64,000 bases of DNA from the NCBI GenBank assembly GCA_902806565.1, contig CADCXA010000058.1, positions 124,001-188,000 on the forward strand, in the 5' to 3' direction. Positions 21,633 to 34,143 of the stretch are shown here, one piece after another. The notes beneath the pieces are model-generated. The model saw nothing but the letters and a program-made list of their open reading frames with translations, had not been told where the DNA came from and ran no database searches. The number at the start of each line of letters is the position of its first letter. Positions within the stretch are counted from its first letter, which is position 1. This stretch comes from Hypoxylon rubiginosum (Eukaryota > Ascomycota > Sordariomycetes > Xylariales > Hypoxylaceae). A program made the position numbers and the translations under genes.

Positions 21633-22988
21633 ATGCCTACCCCCTCTAACAACCCACCTCCTGAACTTCCTCCCCGAACGCATAGCTCTTCATGTCCCGA
21701 CCCCGAAGAAATCCGATCTACGAGTAGCTGGCGACCCGACCAAGATGGACTCGAGATGAACGTCGACGGCCAGGACACATCGTCATCCCCTGAACCCGTT
21801 GGCGCACCTACGCTACCCGCCCAAGCCCAAGACGCGACGCATTCGCGATCCACCACCGAGTCACCCAGGCCAGACTCGCGAAACGGCACCGAACCCACAC
21901 TCGCCTCTGACCGCTCCGATACCCCCTCTCAATCACACAAGCCGACCGATCCCGACGACGATGCATTGGTCAGGCCCGACACGGATGCGTCATCGAGACT
22001 GCGGCCGGGTGGTGGCTACGATATCGTCAGTTCCATCGGCGTCGACGGCGATAAGATGGAAGACGGCGTAATGCCTAGTAGATTCCAGGAGGATGCCTTT
22101 GCTCCCTCGATGGGATATGACTACACCAATGTCCGAGTATGCCTGCGCTCTCGAATCTAATTCCCAGCTGCTATGCCCCCGGCCGTTAGCCACTTGGCTT
22201 TTGCTGACCTTGTTTAAGATAATACCCAAGTCTCCATCCTCCTTCCTGCGGCCAGGGAGTAGGTTTCACGGTACCCAACAATCCGAGCGACAGGTATACG
22301 ATGTACAGGTGGAGATAAAATATGTCGATCTGAGAGAGTCGTTCCTCTGCGGCTTTCTCAAGATCCAAGGTTAGTTTGCCATCTCGTTCCGGTTCGCCTC
22401 GTTCGGGGCCTGCTCTACCTCGCACTCGACCTGGACCTCGTCGGCTCTATTGGAACGATCCTTTACTAACGCGATTCGTCTCGCTAGGTCTAACGGAAGA
22501 CAACCCAACGCTGACAACCTACTTTGAGGGTGAGATTATCGGCAGCAAGTATGGGTTTATCACGAAACATGAAAGTTGGGGTGCGACGGACAAGATCGAT
22601 CTGAATCACTGGAGCAAGTTTTCGGCGTTTCGACAATACAGCAAACAAGTGCGTAAGGGGCCCGTCGTGATACCAGACTTGGCCCAGCGAGAGAATATCT
22701 TTATGCGGTGGAAAGAACACTTCCTTGTGCCCGACCATCGCGTAAGGACTATCAACGGTGCTAGTTTCGAGGGCTTCTACTACATCTGTTTTAACCAGAA
22801 GGAAGGTAGTGTTAGTGGTATATACTTTCACTCCAAGAGCGAGAAGTACGTCACCCTTCCGAGACTCTCTTTCGTGTCGTTGTGTCACAGGATCAGGCGT
22901 CGCTAACAGGACTGATTCTAGGTTCCAGCAACTAGAGCTCAAACATGTAGAGGACAGAGGCTGTTTTGGCGCCATGGAGTTCCGATAA
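21633..22988 (+). CDS. GID4: GID E3 ligase substrate receptor (Vid24/Gid4)
   Basis: Exons 21633-22136, 22231-22369, 22488-22845 and 22922-22988 give 355 residues. Gid4 recognises Pro/N-degrons and directs gluconeogenic enzymes to the GID/CTLH ubiquitin ligase when glucose returns. The first 165 residues are Pro/Ser/Asp-rich and disordered. The beta-barrel follows: SPSSFLRPGSRFHGTQQSE, then QVYDVQVEIKYVDLRESFLCGFLKIQG and LTEDNPTLTTYFEGEIIG. Further on are KHESWGATDKIDLNHWSKF and ending FQQLELKHVEDRGCFGAMEFR, all strongly conserved in the family. The acceptor of intron 1 is uncertain (22230, or 22217, which would add four residues). Start 21633 (MPTPSNN) was preferred to ATG at 21528, which would add 35 residues. 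Confidence 0.92.
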
Positions 22989-23450
22989 CGGTCCACAACT
23001 CTCGAATACGAGTCAAATGATCTCAGGGGTCATTAATATGGCATTTGGACGCCTCGAATAGGAATTCGAGATAGGAATTCGAGACAGGGTTACTCTAGAT
23101 CATCACCGGTAATTTGGGCAAGGCGAAGCATATTGAATGGTTATTAGCAGGCATCTCGATTCGCAACACAAACACACATGAAAGGAATCGCGGGTCGAGT
23201 GGAGTCTTGGCTCGGAGAGTGCAGGTCGGGTCTCCTGTTTATTCATATCCTTTGGAGACATCATGTTCATGACCACAGAATACTTGTAGCATCTTTTACG
23301 ATCGGTGGTAAGGGGGTATATTCCAGCTAGCGGGTATAGGTGTACTTTGTGTACATAATGATGATTATAAAGCTCGCATCCCCATCCCAATCCGCACCTG
23401 CGTCTGCGTCTGCATCTGCGTCTGCATTTGTCACACCTACCTCCCTTCCA
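22989..23450. other. Convergent intergenic region
   Basis: Gene ends of GID4 and mago nashi meet. A 12-bp direct repeat around GGAATTCGAGA lies near 23060-23090. No gene. Confidence 0.5.
23399..23427. repeat. Hexanucleotide tandem repeat
   Basis: About five copies of TGCGTC/TGCATC just downstream of the mago nashi stop codon, in its probable 3' UTR. Confidence 0.8.
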
Positions 23451-24268
23451 TCACGAGATGGGCTTGATCTTGAAGTGAAGTGACGTCAAGCTAAAGACGA
23501 GTGCCTTGAGATCCTGCACTAGGTAATAGAACACTCGTAGACCTTCGGGGTCTGCGGACTCGGTCACATCGATTAAGGAACCAATCTTGGCAGTCTGCAT
23601 AGTCGGGCAAGGTTAGTTTTGCTGTTTCATGACAGTCTTTGTACCGGTATGGCACAAAAAAGGGGGGCTCGACGAAGGAAAAGAGGCAATGGCAAATAGC
23701 GAACAAGGGAAGATAGACTGACCTCGAATGATATGTGGTCGTTACCCAGTCGTATCTCGAGCTCCTGTCGGCCGTCCTTGTTCTTCTGGGGCCACTTCGC
23801 GTCGTCTTCTTTCATGATCTCGCTCGTCTTAACTATGCGCTTGATTTCGTCTACTACCAGAGAGCTAACGCACACTATTTATCCCAACACATTCGTTAGC
23901 ACCGTAAGAGAGCTTTGTTTGGGATGGACTGGACGAGCTGGATGCGCTCGATGGAGAATAGAGATACGCACTCTCTTTTCGGATCAGGCTGTCGTTTCGG
24001 TAGTTGGAATTGTTGGCATACCGAGCGACGGCGCTCCTACCGTCGCCTACTACTCGGATGTCGAACTCTGCAGCCTTGTTAGTATTTCTGGTACCTAAAT
24101 AGAGGCCAGGTAGTTTCAACAAGGCATACCGAGGAATTCGTGACCAAACCGACCAGAATGGCCTGAGCTGTAGACATCAATGGGTTAGTTCCGGACTTGA
24201 TATTCCGGTATTCGTTTGGCGGGAACGTACTAGTATCGTATGTAGAAGGGTTCGCCATTCGTAGCCAT
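23451..24268 (-). CDS. Mago nashi homologue, exon junction complex core
   Basis: Five exons on the minus strand (24268-24231, 24167-24130, 24067-23972, 23874-23723, 23594-23451) encode 155 residues, the usual length plus a few. Introns are 63, 62, 97 and 128 bp, all GT-AG. Translation follows the family nearly word for word: [20 protein letters not shown], then [20 protein letters not shown] and [21 protein letters not shown]. It ends with [36 protein letters not shown] and [14 protein letters not shown]. Mago pairs with Y14/RBM8 and eIF4A3 on spliced mRNA upstream of exon junctions. Yeasts such as S. cerevisiae lack it, so its presence fits an intron-rich filamentous fungus. It is divergent from coatomer beta. 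Confidence 0.97.
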
Positions 24269-25108
24269 GTTTGCTACTATAAAGGTAGTAGATTGTCGTG
24301 AAGAGCCTTGTCGCGTGTATACTTCGTCTTATAAGTCGAGTATAATCGAATCAATAAAGGTGACGATATTTCCTAAAGGACTGCTCCTGAACTTTTGGTT
24401 GTACTGAGGTTTGCGACTGACCTTCTACTGCAGTTACCTAAGTAGCAAGCTATAAAAAGTTTGGCGGGGCAGGAAACTCTAGGTGAACGTGGGGAACAGG
24501 GGTATGAAAGCGGTCAGTGATTTAGGTACCTAAATTTGTACCTGAGTACCCTGTAAGCGCAAGCCACACACTGTCCCCGTCGTTAAAGACAGCTGAGGCT
24601 GACTCTGACTTAAAGGCCGGTTAAATTTCGGTGACGGATCATTTAATTCCACGAAGCGAATTGAACCAATCATATTGCTTCGCTCACTTAGACCCTATCC
24701 ATTTCAGGAGGGACAGATTTCGGTGCTGTGCTCTGTCAGTTTGTGCTGTGGGATCTGGACATTTTTGGGCCAGCCTGTACCAATTAATCAACATCGTCCA
24801 TCTTCACCTCTACCGCCGCTCTCGATTCTCGACCTCACCCCCTTTGGCATGCAGGATCGCATTGCCTTCTTCCAACCACCTCTTTAGCGTTGAGAAGGCT
24901 CCAGCAATTATTTCACTCCGTCGTGGCTCAGATTTACGAATTCTCGAGCCAGAATCTTTGACACGACACGACACGAACAAATAATACCGACTGCCTATAC
25001 CTTACATACCTCTTGACGTTTTCACCCTCGTCCTCATTAATTCTCTATATACGGCCCCAATACACTCAAGCTTGACAAAGCGGTCGCGAACCGCCCCAAT
25101 CGCCCAAC
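24269..25108. other. Divergent promoter of mago nashi and SEC26
   Basis: 840 bp. A short ACACG pentamer repeat sits near 24958-24975. No gene seen. Confidence 0.5.
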
Positions 25109-28100
25109 ATGTCGACTTTCCTCGACAATGCCTACAGCCTGGTCCACCAGGACAATACCGCAGATGTCCCTGCCATGTCAGACCTGCGCACACAGTTGGA
25201 GAAGGGCACAGATGAGACAAAGGTCGAAACCATGAAGCGCATCTTGACTGTCATGTTAAACGGCGATCCTATGCCTCAGCTCCTCATGCACATCATTCGA
25301 TTTGTGATGCCTTCGAGATATAAGCCGCTAAAGAAGCTATTGTACTTCTACTACGAGATCTGTCCCAAGCACGACTCCACTGGCAAGCTTAAGCAGGAGA
25401 TGATTCTTGTTTGGTGAGTGCAGTTCAGCCATATCGAACAAGACGTACCTATTTGCTAATGCGCCTGGTTTAGCAACGGCATTAGAAACGATCTCCAACA
25501 TCCCAACGAATACATCAGGGGAAATACGTTGCGCTTCGTGTGCAAGCTACGAGAACCCGAGTTGATCGAACCTATCCTCTCCTCGGCCCGGTCTTGCCTC
25601 GAACATCGCCATGCCTATGTGCGAAAGAATGCCGTGTTCGCCGTCGCTTCCATCTTCCAACATTCGCCATCTCTAATCCCAGACGCCTCCGACCTCATTG
25701 CCACGTTCCTCGAGGGGGAGAATGATGCTACTTGCAAGCGCAACGCGTTTGCTGCTCTTGCTAGCATCGACCACGACAAGGCTCTTGCCTACCTAAGCTC
25801 CGCCTTTGAAGGTATTCCCAACGCCGAGGAATTGCTACAATTGGTGGAACTCGAGTTTATTCGAAAGGATGCCATTCAGAACACGCAACACAAGGTACGG
25901 CAATTCCTACATCTAGTTGCTAGACTCTTTGGAAACTGACAACTAACATCATATAGGCCCGATACTTGAGACTCATCTTCGACCTGCTCGAGGTTGGGGC
26001 TTCCACCGTTGTGTACGAGGCTGCCTCGTCGCTGACGGCATTAACCAGCAATCCTGTCGCGGTGAAGGCGGCAGCCGCCAAGTTCATCGAGCTGAGCATC
26101 AAGGAAGCTGACAACAATGTGAAGCTTATTGTTCTCGACCGAGTGGACCAGCTGCGACAGAAGAACGAGGGCATACTAGACGATTTAGTCATGGAGATCC
26201 TCCGAGCGCTTTCTAGCCCCGACATTGATGTGAGACGGAAAGCTCTCAGCATTGCGCTAGAGATGGTGTCGAGCAAGAATGTGGAAGAAGTCATCCTGCT
26301 ACTCAAGAAGGAACTTTCCAAGACTGTCGACCAGGAATACGAGAAGAATGCCGAATACCGCCAGCTACTTATCCACTCTATTCACCAGTGTGCCATCAAA
26401 TTCTCGGAAGTAGCTGCAAGCGTAGTCGATCTCCTGATGGACTTTATTGCCGACTTTAGCAACTCCTCTGCTGTCGACGTCATCACGTTTGTCAAGGAAG
26501 TAGTTGAGAAATTCCCTAAGCTGCGGCCGTCTATTGTTTCGCGATTGGTAGATACTCTCAGCGAAGTTAGGGCAGGAAAGGTCTACCGCGGCATTATCTG
26601 GATAATCGGCGAGTACTCCCTCGAGGAGAGTGATATCCGAGACGCTTGGAAAAGGATACGTGCGAGCTTAGGAGAGATTCCCATCCTCGCCTCTGAACAG
26701 CGACTGTTAGACGACGTGGATGGCGATGAAGAAAAGACAAAGGAGCAAGTCAATGGTCACTCGAAACCGACAGCTCCTTCGGGCTCGAGAAGGGTCCTTG
26801 CTGATGGTACATACGCTACTGAAACGGCTCTAACGAGCAGCTCGTCAGCCGCCGCAAAGCTAGAGGCCGTTAAGGCTGCTCAGAAGCCTCCGCTACGACA
26901 ACTAATCCTCGAGGGAGACTACTACTTGGCCGCTGTTCTATCAGCCACCCTTACCAAATTGGTTATGCGACACTCTGAGATTTCATCCGACAAAGCCCGA
27001 ACCAACGCTCTCAAGGCAGAGGCTATGTTGATCATGATTTCTATCATTCGCGTCGGCCAGTCTCAATTTGTCAAGGCTCCTATCGATGAGGATTCCGTCG
27101 ACAGAATCATGTCTTGTGTGCGGTCATTGGCCGAGTTCTCTGAGAGAAAGGAGCTAGAGACGGTATTTCTTGACGATACCCGAAAAGCTTTCCGAGCTAT
27201 GGTACAAGTCGAGGAGAAGAAGCGGGAAGCAAAAGCCGCCTTTGAAAAGGCGAAGACTGCTATTCAGGTCGATGATGTCGTGCAGATTCGACAACTGTCC
27301 AAGAAGAATGTAGGAGACGGTACCGACGAGATCGAGCTCGACTTAGAAAAGGCGACCGGTGGAGAGTCTGTTTCTGAGGATCTTTCATCGAAGCTCAGCC
27401 GCGTCGTCCAGCTTACTGGTTTCTCGGACCCCGTATATGCCGAGGCGTATGTTAAGGTGCACCAGTTCGACATCGTTTTAGATGTTCTCTTGGTCAACCA
27501 GACAACCGAAACTCTCCAGAATCTGTCAGTGGAATTTGCTACTCTAGGCGACCTCAAAGTTGTCGAGCGGCCCACAACACAAAACCTCGGACCGCACGAC
27601 TTCCACAATGTACAATGTACGATCAAGGTTTCGTCTACGGATACTGGTGTCATCTTCGGCAACGTGGTATATGATGGCGCTCACAGCACCGATACCAATG
27701 TCGTCATTCTTAACGATCTGCATGTTGATATCATGGACTACATCCAACCGGCGACTTGCACGGAAACACAATTCCGGACCATGTGGACCGAGTTCGAGTG
27801 GGAGAACAAGGTTAATATTAACAGTAAGGCTAAGAGTCTCCGAGACTTCTTGGAACAATTGATGGCTTGCACGAATATGAACTGCTTGACACCGGAAGCT
27901 AGTATGAAGGGCGATTGTCAATTCTTGAGCGCCAACTTGTACGCCAGAAGTGTCTTTGGTAAGTTTCCAATCATGTCCGTTCCATGGTATAGAGCTAATA
28001 ATTACTTGTAGGCGAGGATGCGTTAGCAAACTTGAGCATCGAGAAAGAAGGTGAAGACGGGCCCATTACTGGTTTCGTCCGCATAAGAAGCAGGTCGCAA

Positions 28101-28163
28101 GGATTGGCCCTCAGCTTAGGTTCCCTGAAAGGTTTGAACAAGATTGGCACGGCGGCGGCTTGA
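25109..28163 (+). CDS. SEC26: Coatomer subunit beta (COPI)
   Basis: Exons 25109-25413, 25474-25894, 25957-27958 and 28012-28163 encode 959 residues, the normal length. Introns are 60, 62 and 53 bp. Beta-COP is part of the adaptor-like F-subcomplex of the COPI coat that buds retrograde vesicles from the Golgi. The N-terminal adaptin-like HEAT solenoid includes [35 protein letters not shown] and [17 protein letters not shown]. The appendage region is shown by [38 protein letters not shown] and [20 protein letters not shown]. The last exon ends with [19 protein letters not shown]. All splice phases agree. Confidence 0.97.
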
Positions 28164-31100
28164 TCTAAAAGGAGTCCTGTGGAGAAGCAGATATTTTACA
28201 ATACAAAAGTGACCGGGAGCTTTACCTAGAATGGTGGCGAGTGGTCATAATGGAGCTAAGGAAGCATACCTAGGTAGGCTTGCGAAGAGCCAACGAGCTA
28301 GATGTAGTGATATCCTAGATTCCTAGATGACCAATGTCCCAATAGGAGTGCCGAGTCAAGATAGCACTGATGGACCAAAGACGTGGTGCCGGAGTACTTC
28401 GGTGTGTGGTTTAGACAATACGAATTATTCACGATGACTTGGGAGTTTCTTTGATTCACTGAAATGGCCGTGTCTATGCTAAGAATTCTTCCGAATCGAA
28501 TGATTCTTAGCTTCATCCTTCTCTTGATAGATAATCCACGTATCTGAACAGGAGAATAGTTTCAGGTTCTCGTTCTTAACCCGCTTTTGATAGGAACTAT
28601 TCTGTCAAGCCCATGTTACTCACATTCTTTCTACTACCTACCTAGTCAGGTCGAAACCGAGATGCTTACCTTATACCTAGGTAGTTATCATCACGCCATC
28701 TTTGCTCCCTCTGTCGTCGATGGAGATGTTGGATGCTCTAGGACATCCGTAGATGCGATCCATCCACGTAGTCAGACTTGATTCTAGATTTCATACCTGA
28801 CCCCTATTTTCAACTACCAATCCCACTCATTGCCGTTCGACCGGTATCTGGTAGTCTTGAAAGAAAGGCATTTATAAACACGGGAGAAAAAAGACACGGA
28901 CAACACATCGGTATCCGCATCGGTATCGCCGTCCAACAGCTTAACTCTGTGCAAAAGGGAAAAAGTGAGGCTCATTTATAAGCCGAATAGCGATGGGTTT
29001 CACAAAAGTCCTCGATATAGTGATATAGCGATAACAGCCCAAAGCTACGATAAGATAGACAGACAGATGTTAGGCCAAGCTTGGCGTGGGCCTCGGCATT
29101 GCCTCAAATTGGTTACGAGCTTGTTTGCTCAGACGGACCAAGTCCTTGGAGGATCTATTTTTAATCGTTGACTTGTGAATCTGAATCTTCACATGCCAGC
29201 ATGCTTGCTATAAGCTGTGCAGACTGCAGTATGCATCTGTCCGTCTATATAGGTTGCGCAGCCTTAGTATAGGTAGCTACCAATAGCTACCAGGTAGGTA
29301 TCCATGATCCATGGTCCACGGGTGAGATTGTGGGGTGGAAAGGGGGAAAAGAGAGAAAAGAGGGAGGGGTGCGCGTTTTGCTCCGTAATAGAACGCGCTT
29401 CGACCCTCCGGATTAGGAAGAAATTTGTTTCTATCGTGAAAAAAAGTCCAAGCTAACGAGCTTGAGGCATGTGTAGGCGTAAAATTGATCCCCCCTTCTT
29501 CTCCTTCTTCCCCTTTCTTTCTTCCTTTCCCCCACAACCTTCAGGCTTCAGCCCTCCTGGAAGAAAATCGCTCAGCTCAGCACCCGCATGAAAAGCTCTT
29601 TGGTTTCTTCCTCGGATTGGCCACCTACCCAACCCACCCGCAGAACGATGGCTTGCTTACCCTGCGGAGTAAATCAGAGTAAAAGAGAAAAGAGAAAGCT
29701 TGTGGTAAGTCGGCAAGGTGGATAAGGGCACGAACGATGATTTCCCCGAGCTATTGGTGGTAAGGTAGAGGAGCTGAGGAACTGAGGAGTTGGGGATAAG
29801 ATACACCCGGGGTTTCGGTGTCTCGTAGGGCATTTTACTAATAATGGTAAGTTAGCAGCCCTTTTTTCTGGGTTGGTTTCTATTTTGACTCATTCCCCGA
29901 AACGTCTCGACTGCCGATCTATCTAGATGATACGAAAGAAGCAGAGCCTCCATTTATTTCCATGTGCCCTTGCTGCTGCATGGGTAGAGAGTACGGGGTA
30001 TGCGTATGGAAGCTAAGCTAAGCTACCGTAGCTACATGCAATGCATCTCAGATATTATGGCTTGGGTACCATAAGCTATATACCTTATCTACCTAGGTAG
30101 GTAGCTGTATGCCCAGGTAAGTAAGCAGCTCAGAGATTAAACAAGCCAAGGTCTCATCGGCTGCCGGGATAGATGTGTGATGGATGTTTGTATTCGTTGT
30201 TTATTACTACGGCTGTATGGCTGCATGGCTGTATTGGCTGGGCTGGCTGTATGACAGTCGGCAGGCTGTTCTACCCTACATCCTACATGGTGGTTAGTGA
30301 AATATCGAATTGTCCCGGTAGACCGGTTAACCCTCCATCGCCTCCCCTTTGCCCCCCCTTGTCTTCCCTCTAGGTAAGGGGATCTTAGCTGCTTGGCTAG
30401 TCGGGTAGATGGGAATTACCGTATAATCCAATATATTCGCCCCCCCTTTTTTATTGGTACATAGTATATTCGTGCTGACCACCCCAAGTCTTGACCCAGT
30501 CCTGACCCAGTCTTGACCTAGTCCTGACCCCACGATCACACCACATTGCATATGCGGCCTCGTTGATCCTTCCCCGCTCCACATCATCGTTGATTCAGTC
30601 GAACCTCTCGACACCCCTACCGACGTTGGTCTTGGATGCTTCGTGCGTCGCATCGTTCCATCTCGGCTCATACCCGTTCCATTCGTCTATGGTAGGTCGC
30701 GGTAGGTCGTTCGAAAGTCTGACGGTTGTAATCAGCCATTGCGTCCGCACATCAAGCTTTTCCTTTCCTCTTTCCCTTCTTGGCCCTGCCTTGGCTCCGG
30801 CCAGCACCAGTCTCACGTCGTCTCCAACTCCTTGATAAATTATACCTAGGCGTTCCGGCGTCATGGTGCCTGCCAAGTGGTCGGGCTAGATCTCCCTCAC
30901 GAGATAGATTCTCACCTTCCAGCTTACTAGCTACTTGTATAAGAACTCCTCTCGCCCCTGCCTCTGTTAACTCTCCCGTCCCAACCTGTCCTAAGCTATC
31001 CTGATATCCTCTTCATATCTATATATCTACCTAGGTATTATATCTATATACTCTTCAACCTCAACCTCGAACCTTTCCATGAGATAGAAATATCACTCAC

Positions 31101-31207
31101 CTCGAGGTTATTTCAAGTCTCATACCTCTATCAACCTCTACCAACCTCTGTCCTCCTCGTCCATCCATCCCGTCCTTCTCTTTCCATCACCTAAAGGGAA
31201 TATCAAA
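28164..31207. other. 3-kb gene-poor intergenic region
   Basis: No convincing coding region in about 3 kb. It contains four of the seven TACCTAGGTA palindromes in the window (28267, 28674, 30090, 31028). It also has purine/pyrimidine-skewed blocks (about 29330-29520), a 12-bp tandem repeat (30484-30530), and a CT-rich leader (30,990-31,200) just before the next gene. It may hold a long 5' leader or an unannotated non-coding RNA, but nothing proves this. Confidence 0.45.
30484..30530. repeat. 12-bp tandem repeat, four copies
   Basis: Copies of about CTTGACCCAGTC with T/C and C/T variants, in the region upstream of the orphan gene at 31208. Confidence 0.8.
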
Positions 31208-31619
31208 ATGCCGGCCAACTTCACCGCACCTCGGCCATTCTCGGCTACATCTCAAGTCCACCCGAGCTACCTTCCCGCCTTACACAAGTCGGGACGCATC
31301 GAGCGAAGACTGTAAGCTCAACCTTTATATCGTCGTCGTTGTCGTCAATGCATATACTAACTCACGTCATAGTGCTACTGCAACCGTCGCTGCTGTCGGG
31401 ATAGGGTACGGTCTGGCCAAGTACAGAGCATACCAGGCCGAGCAATGGCAGCAACAACAGCCGCCACAGTCCTTCCATAATGCCGAGGCATCTCCGGCTA
31501 TGGTAGCGGCAGCGGCCGATCCGCAGAAGGAGGCCGTAGAGAACGCCTACGGTGACCGTACCACCCTAGCTGAGCTAGAGGCTGCCGTGGTGGCGTATGA
31601 ACATCGACGGAAGAACTAG
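31208..31619 (+). CDS. Small orphan protein, 116 residues
   Basis: Exons 31208-31311 and 31373-31619, with a 61-bp intron (GTAAGC donor, ACTAAC branch, CATAG acceptor), encode 116 residues. I do not recognise the family. The N-terminus is MPANFTAPRPFSATSQVHPS, followed by a basic patch (KSGRIERRL). A short hydrophobic Ala/Gly helix (ATATVAAVGIGYGLAKYRAY, about 36-55) could be a single membrane anchor. A Gln/Pro-rich middle and an acidic helical end with TTLAELEAAVVAYEHRRKN follow. The splice site preserves frame and the context AAAATG fits a fungal start, so it looks like a real gene. A small mitochondrial or membrane-anchored protein is possible but unproven. Confidence 0.7.
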
Positions 31620-32646
31620 CCGAGCCATCAAGAACGCCATGGCGGCGCTATCCTTTTGTCTTGGTCATTGTCACGGGTATTTCTAGCGGGCGCATTGACG
31701 GGCGTATTGGCGGGTTATTTGGTTTATTCACTGGAGTTTTTCGGATGTGAAATGAAAACCACGACGGCGGTACATGGGCGGCACACGGTCGGCTTATCAT
31801 GGAAAGGGTTATATACAACCGGTTATGTGATGTGACTTGGGAGGACACTCACCTCCCCCCGATACCTATGGTAGCTCTCGTCTACGATTAGTAGCGAATT
31901 TATCTCGGCGCACCCTACTTCGCTTTCTTCCCTCTTACCTATCTTGGTAGTCTATACGACGTGATACGCGATATGTGATACTTGTACGTCGACGCCCGGA
32001 CCGGTAGCGTTGATAGCTACTCGCGCACGCAAGTCGAAGGAATTGAATAAAGGGCACTGAACATAGCTATACGTCGACGATATTTTTAAGCCGTATACAT
32101 ATTTTTAAACCCGCAGCTGACTCTAAGTAACCTAACTACCTTATTATGCCGCACGCCGGGTTTGCTAAACGGTTCATTTACATGTGAGAACAGCGTCGGG
32201 ACCGACATATGTCAGACAAGCACGTTATACAACGTCTCTCTTCTCGTACGGCAGTCAGCACTGACGGTAGTGAGCCAATATAAATAATTAGTGTTGTCGC
32301 TATTAACCCGGCTATCCCGTCTTACATCTGCCAAATTACCTAGTCTTACTGGATCTAGATCTATTGATCGAGATGGGTTCGTTTACGCAAGCATATCGCT
32401 TCGGAAGCCTTTCGGCAGTCCGTATTACCTAAGATATCGAGATAGTTGTGAAACAGGCAGTGATAGAATATGCAGCTCGTCGAGGGACTGCAGAGTTTAT
32501 AAATCTTCCGACCCTACAGTTATGTACCTCCTATTTATTGACGTATCTTTCCCTCGTCGTGACTCGCTTCCTATCACCAACTGCCCCTCAATTTATATGA
32601 CCAAATTGCCCCTTTTTCTTTAACGAGAAATACTATAGCTGCAACA
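31620..32646. other. Intergenic
   Basis: About 1.0 kb, A/T-rich around 32,080-32,140. Short open frames lack recognisable features. Confidence 0.5.
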
Positions 32647-33846
32647 ATGGCCGAACAACCTCCAATCAAGAAATATCGCGCCAACTGCCACTGCGCTGCC
32701 TATGTGTACGAGGTGAACCTTCCAGAAATCAAGACCGGCCTACATAGCGATGATAGCTACTGCTATAAGAGGGGCGGCGTGTTCCAATGCCTTCAGAGCG
32801 ACGACGATATCACGTTCGTAAAGGGTGACGCGGCGACTCTGACGAGCTACAGCTTCGGAGACGTCAAACACCAGGTACGTTGGGTGTAATCTTTGCGCCA
32901 CCACTATTATATGGGTCATAGAGGCATCGAGAATTGAGAAGATTGCTAATTTTAGTGATTCCAGTTTTGTGCCAACTGCGGTACTTACTTGTTCCGCGTC
33001 GATTCCAAGACCTATGTGAATGTAAGATGAAAATCTATTCTTCTATTCGTTCCGCCGGACTGACTCCGTCGTTCCAGCTCCGAGCATTTCAAAATCTCGA
33101 CGTGTGGGATTTACTAGAGACCAAAGGGTGAGTTACCAAGGACCACAGCCTTAAACCAGGAACAGGAAGGGTGGTGGGTTAGGGGTAGCCAATAACTAAA
33201 AATTTGCCTTCTTCGTTGGCAGAATCGACGGCGCATCGCCACCGGCAGAATGGAACCCTCCCAAGTTCGAGGGTCCGGAACCTCCGGCTGAGATCGCAGA
33301 GGCGAAAAGGATATATACTGGCGGGTGCCACTGCGGAGCCATTACAGTCGCCCTGAAAATAAAGCCCCTCAATAGCACGTACGAGGATCCCATCGTCGAG
33401 TGCGATTGCAGTATATGTAGCCGGGTAAGAGTCTCCCCCCTACCCCTATCCCTTTTTAACTGCCGCAACTCCCTAGGTATTTCTTCCGTACATCTTCATT
33501 GACTCACGAACTCCTCTGAAACCAGAATGGATACTGCTGGGTCTATCCCTCCAAGTCGCAGGTGACCATCATGGGCTGGTACAACATCAGCTACTACGCC
33601 TTCGGGCGCAGCGTCTGGAGGAAGACGTTCTGCAAGGCGTGCGGCGTGCCCATCAGCAACTACATCGAAGGCTATGACAACGAAGAGATCGAGAAGCTTC
33701 CCGAGGAGAGTCGCGAGTGGGCCAGGTCTCACCTGGACTGGTCCCCCGTCAACGTGCGCGTCCTGGATGGCGTTGATATGGGCGAGCTAAACGTCACGCG
33801 GGTGAACGGGTCCACACTTCGGGAGCCGTTTTACGTGAACCCTTAA
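32647..33846 (+). CDS. Protein with two tandem GFA (CENP-V/GFA) zinc-binding domains
   Basis: Exons 32647-32874, 32965-33021, 33078-33127, 33223-33424 and 33526-33846 encode 285 residues. Introns are 90, 56, 95 and 101 bp. The GFA fold binds structural zinc through Cys clusters, and some members react glutathione with formaldehyde; most fungal ones are uncharacterised. Domain 1 has NCHC (13-16) and FCANCGTYLFRVD. Domain 2 has GGCHCGAI, then CDCSICSRNGYCWVYP and KTFCKACGVPISNYI, the complete four-cluster set. In domain 1 the middle CxxC cluster is degenerate (SYCYKRGG), so it may have lost its zinc site. It likely acts in the cytosol. The gene borders the accessory block to its right. Confidence 0.85.
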
Positions 33847-34143
33847 TATACCTAAGGGATACTCGGCGTCTAAATGTTTTGAGGTTTAAATATATTAGTG
33901 ACACTTTAAGATGTGCCCTGAAAAGAAGCAAGGGCAGACGAGCACTCAGTGCTGAATGAGTGAAGGACTAGTTTCCTCTTGACATAGATTCGCAGCAGGA
34001 ATTGGATCCCTGGCAGGTATGGCGGCGAATGAGCCATATTACACGGCTCTATGAACGAGTTAACTGTAATGTCCACAAGAGATTTCAGCTGTTGACCCAG
34101 GTACTGCCTAGGATCAAAACGGCATAAGAGTGTCCTATAAGAA

